34,341 nt of DNA from a virus, in the IMG/VR virus record IMGVR_UViG_3300010885_048004, positions 1 through 34,341 of that record. One strand, given 5' to 3'. How positions within the stretch are numbered: the first letter of the stretch is position 1; every line of letters starts with the position of its first letter. Shown here piece by piece: positions 6,520 through 13,067 of the stretch. The notes under the pieces are model-generated. The model saw nothing but the letters and a program-made list of their open reading frames with translations. It was not told the DNA's origin and did no database searches. A program made the position numbers and the translations under genes.

Positions 6520-7435
6520 GTTGTCTCCTGATGTCTAAAGTAACACAATGAAATCCACCGCCCAGGGTCCTGCTGTGACTCAGTGTAAGAGGAATGGTGT
6601 CTATGCCTTTGGAGTTTAGCAATTTGATTATTTCCGTTTGTGCAGCATCAACAATCACAGTTTCCGGATCCAGCACCAACATGTTCATCGCAATCCATTT
6701 GCTCGCATACGGATATTGATAAAAATCCTGGGGCACAATCTGACTTTCTTGTACATAAACACATTCCCAATCCTGCAAGGCCTTGGGGCAGTTATCTTTG
6801 TTTACACGGCTGCCATTCAACAGCACCAGGCCTTCACGCAGGGGTGTGATGGTCGAGTCAATATGTACACCCGAATAAAAATTTACCAATTCAATCTTGA
6901 TGGCCGGAAACTGTGCGCACAACCATTCGTATGCAGCTCGATTTCCCGATGCTGACTCCAGGAACAACCAGGTGTTGCCCAGTCTGCAGATGTTGGCCGC
7001 ATCCAGGGTCATGCCCGAATCTCTGGGCATGGTCAACACTGATCCAGCACCTTTCAACAACTGTGAATAATTGTCTATTTCTTGATTGCGGCACGGATAC
7101 ATCATGTTACAATCAACTATGGTGTTGCCGGCTACCAACAGTCGGTCTCGAGGACAATAGTTGTACATACCATTGTTGGCCACAAAATTCATGGGGTTGG
7201 GTCTATGCACCACAGCACCATACCGAGCCAATGTTTCGGCCAATAGATCCAATTCTCTATTGGCCTGATCAACAATGTGTTGCGGCACTGGGCCTGCTGG
7301 TGCTGGAGTAGCAGTCCATCTACTGTTGCGAGCTTCTTCGGCAAACACCGGGTCGGTCATGGGCCAGTTGGCCTGGGTAGCTGATCCTACCACAATCGCT
7401 TTCAGCGGATCCCATTCGTTACGGCTATCAATCAT
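6512..7435 (-). CDS. Amidinotransferase-family enzyme, 307 aa
   Basis: Member of the guanidino-group modifying superfamily (arginine:glycine or inosamine-phosphate amidinotransferase, arginine deiminase). Catalytic elements are recognisable: Asp145 in GMTLDAAN, His191 in GVHIDST and the nucleophile Cys297 in GGGFHCVTLD; RDRLLVAGNTI (96-106) also fits. It probably transfers an amidino group from arginine to an amine acceptor, which cannot be identified here. The ATG at 7435 overlaps the preceding gene by 8 nt; a start 45 codons upstream would lie wholly inside that gene. It shares an operon with an oxygenase-like protein and a fibre gene, so modification of a small metabolite or surface component is conceivable. 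Confidence 0.85.
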   Translation of the reverse strand: MIDSRNEWDPLKAIVVGSATQANWPMTDPVFAEEARNSRWTATPAPAGPVPQHIVDQANRELDLLAETLARYGAVVHRPNPMNFVANNGMYNYCPRDRLLVAGNTIVDCNMMYPCRNQEIDNYSQLLKGAGSVLTMPRDSGMTLDAANICRLGNTWLFLESASGNRAAYEWLCAQFPAIKIELVNFYSGVHIDSTITPLREGLVLLNGSRVNKDNCPKALQDWECVYVQESQIVPQDFYQYPYASKWIAMNMLVLDPETVIVDAAQTEIIKLLNSKGIDTIPLTLSHSRTLGGGFHCVTLDIRRQHD

Positions 7436-7949
7436 CAACGTGTCCTGTAATTTGTAATGTATATCTGTGGTCCAGTCCCAAGTTGGCGGCCATGTGTGGA
7501 GTATCGTAGGTCCATTCCAACACAGTACCGGCACGCCATTCAACAATTGGGTTGCCCTGGATCTCAGCATAGTGTCCCGGTTTCCAATCTTCTAAAAACA
7601 CAATGGCTCTGCGTATGGTATGTTCACGACCTGCAAGTCCAAATAGCTCTTTGTATTTGACATACAGGTCGCCGTGAGTGGGCAATACTGTGCCAGTGGA
7701 CATACGATAATAACTGGTGCCAATATTGTGCCAACCGTGTTCGGCATAGATGTCAATAAATTTCTGATTCCAGGTAGGTTGTGTGCTACGCATGTCGCAC
7801 ATGGCGCCTGTAAATTTATCAGAGTAGCCTTGATCCAACCAACACTGCATGGACTCAGGGTCATTGAAAGTTTCTGTCACATAATTGAGTGTTTTGTATT
7901 CATCATCCCAAAACGGATAAAGTTGGTAACGCTGATAAGAGTTGGTCAT
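7428..7949 (-). CDS. Putative 2OG-Fe(II) oxygenase, 173 aa
   Basis: Double-stranded beta-helix protein with an apparent iron triad: His92 and Asp94 in THGDLY, His152 in DTPHMAANLG, and Arg162 in HRYTLQITG as the 2-oxoglutarate-binding residue. The order and spacing match hydroxylases of the aspartyl/prolyl hydroxylase type. The substrate is unknown. It heads an operon with the amidinotransferase and the fibre-like protein. The start is ATG at 7949; GGAGA lies about 20 nt upstream, and a three-codon frame (MQK, then stop) ends in an ATGA overlap with the start codon, which might aid reinitiation. Divergent from the plus-strand gene at 7989. Confidence 0.7.
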   Translation of the reverse strand: MTNSYQRYQLYPFWDDEYKTLNYVTETFNDPESMQCWLDQGYSDKFTGAMCDMRSTQPTWNQKFIDIYAEHGWHNIGTSYYRMSTGTVLPTHGDLYVKYKELFGLAGREHTIRRAIVFLEDWKPGHYAEIQGNPIVEWRAGTVLEWTYDTPHMAANLGLDHRYTLQITGHVDD

Positions 7950-7976
7950 TTTTGCATGGTTGTGTTGTTCTCCACG

Positions 7977-7982
7977 TAAATA
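7977..7982 (+). promoter_or_regulatory. TAAATA element, 6 nt from the ATG
   Basis: Plus strand ACGTAAATATGATTC then ATG at 7989. There is no Shine-Dalgarno, and with T4-like late promoter spacing transcription would start at or next to the ATG. Confidence 0.6.
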
Positions 7983-7988
7983 TGATTC

Positions 7989-9284
7989 ATGAACATTCCT
8001 TTAGACCGACTGTATTGCTACATCGAAAACCTGGCCGAACAGATACGTGGAGACCGTGTAATAATTTATCGTTTTTGGCCACACGGTTCAAAAAATATCA
8101 ATCATCTGAATAATCTGCGCAATTTTGACAAAGAAACCGATCTTGATGAATGGTGCAAAAAATTAATAAATCCTTCCATTTGGTGCAATGACCAAGAACC
8201 ACTGGATCACGAATACTACAGTAAAAATCTAAGACTGAGTGATTCTCCATATTCAAGGCCACCCAAAAATCTAAATCATTCTCGAAACATCTTTGAAAAA
8301 TCTCTGTTGTTGCACAGCGAACAGAGATCTCAAAATGTCAAACAGTACGAAGCCGATGGAGAACTGATACCAGTGTACTATTGGAGTCATGCAATCATAG
8401 CAAGAGATTGGTTTAGGTATGCCGAACACGAACAGTTCTGTACTAGTTCAAAAAAAACTTTTTTAATCTATAATCGTGCCTGGAGCAACACTAGAGAATA
8501 TCGTTTGCGATTTTCAGACCTGTTGATCGACCATGACTTGTTGCAAGTCTGTCAGACCAATTGCAATGTGATAGAACCTGAGTTGCAGATTCATTATAAA
8601 AATTACCCGTTTAAAAATCCCTACTGGAAACCTAAAAATAATTTAGAAGATTTTTTGAACCCTACCATGGCCTTTTCAACCAGCAGTGCTGATTTTGATA
8701 CAGACGATTATAATTCAACCGATGTTGAAGTTGTACTCGAAACCCTGTTTGATGATGATCGATTGCACTTGACCGAAAAGAGTTTGAGGCCCATTGCCTG
8801 CGGTCAACCATTTTTATTGGCCGGTACTCAAGGCAGCCTGGCCTACTTGCGTAGTTATGGATTCCGTACTTTTGACACAGTATGGGACGAAACCTATGAT
8901 ACCATAACGGATCCCGAACAAAGACTACAGGCCATCGTAACAGTCATGCAAACTATTACCAACTGGAGCGATAACGAGCGAACAGATCGACTGACTCAGG
9001 CCCGAAAAATTGCTGATCATAATCGACAGTATTTTTTTAGCAAACAATTTTTTGATCGTGTAGTTGATGAATTAAAAACAAATTTACAGTCAGCATTTGC
9101 TGATCTTGAACAGTGCAACAACTATCAATTCTGGATTGATCGATGGACAGCACTGTTGAAAGATCCTGCGGTAGTTGCTGGTATGGAGAATCAACTGGAT
9201 TGCCGCCAGTTGCCCAGCCAAGCCCGTGTAGAATTTGTAATGTCAGTGGCTGGTCGTAGACTAGAGAAAAAATCTAAATTATGA
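7989..9284 (+). CDS. Glycosyltransferase-like protein, 431 aa
   Basis: Long protein with no clear signature in its first 250 residues. The segment LHLTEKSLRPIACGQPFLL, followed by GTQGSLAYLRSYGFRTF and VWDETYD, matches the C-terminal sugar-nucleotide-binding layout of GT10/fucosyltransferase-like families (E-K-x-x-R-P-I-A-x-G-x-P). A role in modifying virion or host glycans is therefore likely but unproven. It is AT-richer than many neighbours. The start lacks a Shine-Dalgarno and sits 6 nt behind a TAAATA element. Its stop overlaps the next start (ATGA). It leads the plus-strand island that interrupts the minus-strand gene run. Confidence 0.6.
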   Translation: MNIPLDRLYCYIENLAEQIRGDRVIIYRFWPHGSKNINHLNNLRNFDKETDLDEWCKKLINPSIWCNDQEPLDHEYYSKNLRLSDSPYSRPPKNLNHSRNIFEKSLLLHSEQRSQNVKQYEADGELIPVYYWSHAIIARDWFRYAEHEQFCTSSKKTFLIYNRAWSNTREYRLRFSDLLIDHDLLQVCQTNCNVIEPELQIHYKNYPFKNPYWKPKNNLEDFLNPTMAFSTSSADFDTDDYNSTDVEVVLETLFDDDRLHLTEKSLRPIACGQPFLLAGTQGSLAYLRSYGFRTFDTVWDETYDTITDPEQRLQAIVTVMQTITNWSDNERTDRLTQARKIADHNRQYFFSKQFFDRVVDELKTNLQSAFADLEQCNNYQFWIDRWTALLKDPAVVAGMENQLDCRQLPSQARVEFVMSVAGRRLEKKSKL

Positions 9285-9646
9285 AACTGTTGATTGCTGT
9301 GTTATTTTTACTGGCCTCTGCGCCATCGTTGGCCGACACTCGCGAATGGACCACCGAAGAACGAGTTTGGGGCACAACTGCTGGCGTACTGCTGTTGAGC
9401 GATTGGGCCACCACCAGAGACATGACTCATAGGTACGCTGAAAACTATCGTGAGATCAATCCGCTGTTGGGCGCACACCCCAGTGGGGCACGAGTAAATT
9501 TGCATTTTTTAATTGCGGTCCCGGCTGTGTATCTATTGGCAGATCAGATGCCCGAGCATCGCAAGGAGATACTACAGGCAGTCAGTGCAGTGGAATTGTT
9601 TACGGTGGGCAACAATCTCCGAATTGGATTACGGTTTCGATTCTGA
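9281..9646 (+). CDS. Secreted or membrane hypothetical protein, 121 aa
   Basis: N-terminal signal peptide (MKLLIAVLFLLASAPSLA, predicted cleavage after SLA-DT). The mature part has two hydrophobic helices (about 35-45 and 74-90), a conserved-looking DWATTRD ... EINPLLGAHPSGARVN block and a C-terminal strand IGLRFRF ending in phenylalanine, as outer-membrane-associated proteins often do. The ATG overlaps the preceding stop (ATGA). Similar small envelope proteins occur in proteobacteria (recalled). The export signal implies action in the host envelope during infection. Confidence 0.7.
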   Translation: MKLLIAVLFLLASAPSLADTREWTTEERVWGTTAGVLLLSDWATTRDMTHRYAENYREINPLLGAHPSGARVNLHFLIAVPAVYLLADQMPEHRKEILQAVSAVELFTVGNNLRIGLRFRF

Positions 9647-9674
9647 TAAATCGACGTCAGCAAAATGTATGCTG

Positions 9675-9680
9675 TAAATA
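9675..9680 (+). promoter_or_regulatory. TAAATA element, 6 nt from the ATG
   Basis: Plus strand CTGTAAATACTTGAT then ATG at 9687. Same spacing as at 7977-7989, again with no Shine-Dalgarno. Confidence 0.6.
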
Positions 9681-9686
9681 CTTGAT

Positions 9687-10478
9687 ATGAAATTTGCCTT
9701 TGATTTAATTTCCGACCTGCATGTGGAAACATGGCCCAACTTTGACTGGACTGGGCAAGCCACTGCACCCTATTGTGTAGTAGCCGGCGATGTGGCTCGT
9801 GACAGAACTGTGTTGATCGATGCATTGACACACCTGGGCCAATGCTATCCGGGCGGTGTATTCTATGTGGACGGCAATGAAGAACACCGACATTATTATG
9901 AAGACCTCAACGACAGCTATCAAGAACTGTATGATAAAATTTCTAACATACCCAATGTGGTGTACCTGCAGGACAATGTTGTGGTGGCCAATGGCGTGGC
10001 CATCCTGGGGTCCAATGCCTGGTGGACCTATGATTTTGATCCAGGCATGACTGTTGATCAGTCCATGCAACACACCCGTGAATATTTTCAAATCAGTCGT
10101 ACAGCCGTGGCCAATGTAAACAACATGGCCTGGAACGATGCAGCTTACCTTAGAAACAGCATAAAAAAATTACAGACACATGCCGAAGTACGATCTATAG
10201 TTGTGGTCACTCACACTGTGCCTGCACCGTGGATAATCAAACACGACCTAGATCTAGTCAACACCTGGAGATTCAACGGCATGGGCAACAGTCACATCAC
10301 CCGATCCATCGACGAGGACACTGAACACAAAATGCAAACCTGGTGTTTTGGTCATTACCACAAACCAGTTGATCAGGTACAGGGCGGAATACGCTATATC
10401 AGCAATCCACGTGGACGAGGCAATACGCCCTGGAGCCAACCAGCCTATTATGCCAAACGTATAGAAATAGATGTTTAA
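9687..10478 (+). CDS. Calcineurin-like metallophosphoesterase, 263 aa
   Basis: Metal-dependent phosphoesterase with the family blocks in order: DLHVE (10-14, usual D-x-H), GDVA (34-37), GNEEH (63-67, usual G-N-H-D/E), a THTVP block (about 175) and GHYH (about 217). The third block reads GNEEH instead of GNHE, so the usual His is displaced by two positions. Substrate could be a nucleotide, nucleic acid or phosphoprotein. The ATG at 9687 follows a TAAATA element by 6 nt, with no Shine-Dalgarno. The 3' end overlaps the convergent clpS gene by 4 nt. Confidence 0.85.
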   Translation: MKFAFDLISDLHVETWPNFDWTGQATAPYCVVAGDVARDRTVLIDALTHLGQCYPGGVFYVDGNEEHRHYYEDLNDSYQELYDKISNIPNVVYLQDNVVVANGVAILGSNAWWTYDFDPGMTVDQSMQHTREYFQISRTAVANVNNMAWNDAAYLRNSIKKLQTHAEVRSIVVVTHTVPAPWIIKHDLDLVNTWRFNGMGNSHITRSIDEDTEHKMQTWCFGHYHKPVDQVQGGIRYISNPRGRGNTPWSQPAYYAKRIEIDV

Positions 10479-10783
10479 ACTGTTTCTGGTTCCAGTTTGA
10501 TCTGTAACGGATAATTGTTGTTGCGAGCTTGCAGCGTGACTTCGATGCCTTTTTGTTCGGCTATTTCATAGGGCAACACAGCTACCACAGCTGACCCAGT
10601 TTCGTGTATGTCTACAGTAATTTTTTCGGCAGTTTGCTCAGTATAGCTAAAAGAATCGATCAAAGTTTCGATCACAAATTCCATTGGGGTAGTATTGTCG
10701 TTGAGATATATGAGCTTGAACATAGGCGGCTCAGTGAGTCCCAAATTTATTTGTGTTTTTACTGCTGCGTCTGCTTGCGACAT
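10475..10783 (-). CDS. clpS: ClpS-like N-degron adaptor, 102 aa
   Basis: Adaptor that binds N-terminal destabilising residues and delivers proteins to ClpAP. The pocket residues follow E. coli ClpS: YLNDNTTPMEFV matches N34-D35 and T38-P39-M40, and His in DIHETG matches H66. E. coli D36 is Asn here. The length (102) is typical (about 106). The N-terminal 20 residues, which in ClpS regulate ClpA, are present. No clpA is in the window, so it must use the host ClpA or work with the phage ClpX. Start ATG 10783 with AAAGGA 6 nt upstream; the leader has a stem-loop and a TAAATA element. It forms a late-looking single-gene unit. Confidence 0.88.
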   Translation of the reverse strand: MSQADAAVKTQINLGLTEPPMFKLIYLNDNTTPMEFVIETLIDSFSYTEQTAEKITVDIHETGSAVVAVLPYEIAEQKGIEVTLQARNNNYPLQIKLEPETV

Positions 10784-10800
10784 CTCAAATCCTTTAAAAT

Positions 10801-10832
10801 AGTGGAGAGCTGGATGCCCTCCACTGTATTTA
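10801..10832 (-). promoter_or_regulatory. TAAATA element with 5' stem-loop before clpS
   Basis: Minus strand TGTAAATACAG (TAAATA at 10832-10827). It is followed at once by the inverted repeat AGTGGAG/CTCCACT (10825-10801), so the transcript would begin at or inside a stem-loop, ahead of the ribosome site. Confidence 0.65.
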
Positions 10833-10839
10833 CATTATA

Positions 10840-11298
10840 TTACTCTTTGTAAGAAATTGCAATGGTCTTTGGTTTGGCTTCTTCGGGAATTTCTCGACGC
10901 AAGTGAACACTCAAGATACCTAGTTCAAGATGTGCATTGCTGATTTCTACATAATCGGCCAATTGAAATTCTCTACGGAAGCTGCGCTCGCCAATGCCTT
11001 TGTGCAAGTAAATAGCAGTACTATCTTCGCTGTTCACTGTCTCGGTAGCATGTCGACCTTCGATGATCAAGGTTTTCTTGTCCTTGGTCACAGAAAGATT
11101 GTCGGGCCCAAAGCCAGCCACAGCCACACTGATCATGTACTCATCATCATTGATTTGCACAATGTTGTAGGGCGGATAGTTGGTGTTGCTTTGTTGAGCA
11201 TTTACACGCATGAGATCATCAAACATGTTATCAAAACCGATACCAAATTTGTGAAGTGCGGGAAGATCGAATGTACGAAGGGTTAGAGTTTTTGTCAT
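10840..11298 (-). CDS. Hsp20/alpha-crystallin small heat shock protein, 152 aa
   Basis: ATP-independent holdase chaperone. The alpha-crystallin domain spans about residues 42-140 (PPYNIVQINDDEYMISVAVA ... GILSVHLRREIP). It contains the conserved G-I-L-x-V-x-L end motif, and P-x-x-I-x-I near the C-terminus (PKTIAI), matching the I-x-I/V oligomerisation tail. Length fits IbpA (about 140). Hsp20 genes are common in T4-like cyanophages. ATG at 11298 with AAAGGAG upstream, a leader hairpin and a TAAATA element. It neighbours clpS, rpsU and clpX, giving a proteostasis cluster. Confidence 0.92.
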   Translation of the reverse strand: MTKTLTLRTFDLPALHKFGIGFDNMFDDLMRVNAQQSNTNYPPYNIVQINDDEYMISVAVAGFGPDNLSVTKDKKTLIIEGRHATETVNSEDSTAIYLHKGIGERSFRREFQLADYVEISNAHLELGILSVHLRREIPEEAKPKTIAISYKE

Positions 11299-11329
11299 TT
11301 GTTTTCTCCTTTATTAAGCAAGATGACTA

Positions 11330-11375
11330 GTTGTCGGTAGACCCCACCTGGGCATCTACAACAGTATTTATTATA
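11330..11375 (-). promoter_or_regulatory. Overlapping TATAAT/TAAATA element with leader hairpin before hsp20
   Basis: Minus strand TATAATAAATAC (TATAAT 11375-11370, TAAATA 11370-11365), then an inverted repeat with outer arms GTTGT/ACAAC (11362-11330) and inner arms GTAGA/TCTAC. No -35 fits the TATAAT, favouring the late-type reading. Confidence 0.6.
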
Positions 11376-11388
11376 CTACAGATCTGAA

Positions 11389-11649
11389 TTATATTTTGTT
11401 ATTTAGGTCAATCACCATGCGATATCGGCTCAATTGAGAATCCTGTCCCGGATTCCATGTCATGTTCCAAAACGAATAAAATTCGTCTCGATCAAATGTA
11501 AAACGCACTGTGTATTTTATGGTTTTTTCTCGATATGCAATGCTGTAGCGTTGACTCCAGTTTTGCATTTCTTGTCGCACAAGAGTTCGAAAATCATCGG
11601 CTGTGTAAAAAGCGTCAGGCCCGTCGGGTAATTTGAACTCTATGTACAT
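11389..11649 (-). CDS. Hypothetical protein, 86 aa
   Basis: The start ATG at 11649 shares its A with the stop of rpsU (TGATG), so translation is coupled; the longer frame starting at 11697 lies inside rpsU and is rejected. The protein starts MYIEFKLPDG and has aromatic, charged alpha/beta sequence with no cysteine cluster or membrane helix (WNMTWNPGQD, RYRMVIDLNN). No family is recognised. Being last in the clpX-rpsU operon it may be co-expressed with the proteostasis genes. Confidence 0.65.
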   Translation of the reverse strand: MYIEFKLPDGPDAFYTADDFRTLVRQEMQNWSQRYSIAYREKTIKYTVRFTFDRDEFYSFWNMTWNPGQDSQLSRYRMVIDLNNKI

Positions 11650-11870
11650 CAGTAGAGTTTTTTGGGCAACGCCTGTTCGCGTAATTTTTTCTGCCAACGA
11701 CTTTTAGCTGCACCCTTTTTACGTTTGCGTTTTGTAGTGGGTTTTTCGTAAGTTTCTTTTTTGCGAACATCTTCCAGCAGTCCGGAAGTGGTTATTTTTT
11801 TCTTAAATTTGCGCAGAGCTTTTTCTACATTTCCGTCGACCACTCGTACTGTATTTTTATATTCTTTCAT
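11649..11870 (-). CDS. rpsU: Ribosomal protein bS21, phage-encoded, 73 aa
   Basis: Small basic protein matching bS21, the 30S subunit protein close to the anti-Shine-Dalgarno end of 16S rRNA: VRVVDGNVEKALRKFKKKIT at the start, then a Lys/Arg-rich tail (KRKRKKGAAK). Length is typical (about 70). bS21 is one of the ribosomal proteins found repeatedly in large phage genomes, where it may bias host ribosomes towards phage mRNA; that role is inferred. Its ATG overlaps the clpX stop (ATGA). Confidence 0.92.
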   Translation of the reverse strand: MKEYKNTVRVVDGNVEKALRKFKKKITTSGLLEDVRKKETYEKPTTKRKRKKGAAKSRWQKKLREQALPKKLY

Positions 11871-13066
11871 GTGTTTTCTTGCAATAGCAGTGTTGTAGGC
11901 GTATTTACTAGATTTTTACTAATAGTGATGCGCAGTATGTCCATGGCCCGATAGGTGGGCAAATCAAACATGTGCGGCAATAAAATACGCTCTAATTCGC
12001 TGTGTAATCCACGAGCTCCGGTTCGAGTGGTCAATGTTCGATCAACAATGAGATCCAAGCTGTCAGCATCAAATTCAAGTTTCACATTGTCTTTGTCAAA
12101 TAACCATTGATATTGGCTTATCATGTTGCCGTTGACCTGCGTCAAGATACTGATCAACTGTTCACGGTCAAGGTCTTGCAAACTCACACAGTTGCTGAAT
12201 CGTCCAACAAATTCTGGTATCATACCGTAGCGAACTAGATCATCCGGAGTCACTTCCATGGGCTTTGTATGTTTGGCACTAGATAAGTTGGCACCGAATC
12301 CAATAGAAGTACCTTGCACACGATTTTGTACTATTCGATCCAGGCCTACAAATGCGCCGCCGGCTATAAACAAGATGTCGGTAGTATCAATTTCCACTGT
12401 TTCGGTACTATTTTTCTTGTTGCCAATGGCCGGAACGCGACACTTGACACCTTCTACCAGTTTGAGCAAGGCCTGTTGTACGCCTTCGCCAGACACATCT
12501 TTGGTTACCACTGCGCTTTCGCTACGTCGAGCAATTTTATCTACTTCGTCTAAAAATACAATGCCATGCTGGCAACGTTCTATGTCACCGTCGGCAGCAG
12601 CATACAATCGAGTAATCATGCTTTCCACATCATCGCCCACATATCCAGTTTCGGTCAAACAGGTAGCATCGGCTATTACAAAAGGCACATCAAGATAACG
12701 AGCCAGGGTGCGGGCCAACAGGGTCTTTCCGGTGCCAGTGGGGCCAATCATGAGTATATTGCTTTTGTCCAACACATGCTCTTCGTCGCTTATTCGCTTG
12801 TAGTGATTGGTTATGGCCACACTGAGTACCATTTTGGCCAAGTCCTGACCAATCACAAATTGATCAAGATAATCTTTCACCGACCGAGGATCGGGCACAG
12901 CAACTTGATCAGTTTTGGATTGGGTTGATTTTTTATTGTCTTTTAGTAAATTACCACAAAGGTCCACACACTCGTTGCAGATAGCCACAGTATGGCTGAC
13001 TATTAATTTACCAACTCGATCTTTGTGCTTGTCACAAAAACTGCAATGATCAACTGTTGTACTCAC
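11867..13066 (-). CDS. clpX: ClpX AAA+ unfoldase, 399 aa
   Basis: ATP-dependent unfoldase. Seen: an N-terminal zinc domain (C8-x2-C11, C30-x2-C33), Walker A GPTGTGKT (108-115), pore-1 loop GYVG (141-144), Walker B VFLDE (170-174), sensor-2 GARGL (350-354), and the IGF ClpP-docking loop (255-257). The segment equal to the E. coli RKH loop reads NKKNS (216-220), so the His is missing and ssrA-tag recognition may differ. E. coli ClpX is 424 aa. No clpP is in the window. Start is GTG at 13066, one base after the stop of the upstream membrane gene. Operon order is membrane protein, clpX, rpsU, unknown. Confidence 0.95.
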   Translation of the reverse strand: MSTTVDHCSFCDKHKDRVGKLIVSHTVAICNECVDLCGNLLKDNKKSTQSKTDQVAVPDPRSVKDYLDQFVIGQDLAKMVLSVAITNHYKRISDEEHVLDKSNILMIGPTGTGKTLLARTLARYLDVPFVIADATCLTETGYVGDDVESMITRLYAAADGDIERCQHGIVFLDEVDKIARRSESAVVTKDVSGEGVQQALLKLVEGVKCRVPAIGNKKNSTETVEIDTTDILFIAGGAFVGLDRIVQNRVQGTSIGFGANLSSAKHTKPMEVTPDDLVRYGMIPEFVGRFSNCVSLQDLDREQLISILTQVNGNMISQYQWLFDKDNVKLEFDADSLDLIVDRTLTTRTGARGLHSELERILLPHMFDLPTYRAMDILRITISKNLVNTPTTLLLQENT

Positions 13067-13067
13067 G

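Noticed and set aside
12258-12698. Long open frame on the strand opposite clpX
   Set aside because: Shadow of the clpX coding strand: no ribosome site and no recognisable protein pattern. Similar antisense frames over nrdA, ligase and structural genes were dropped for the same reason.
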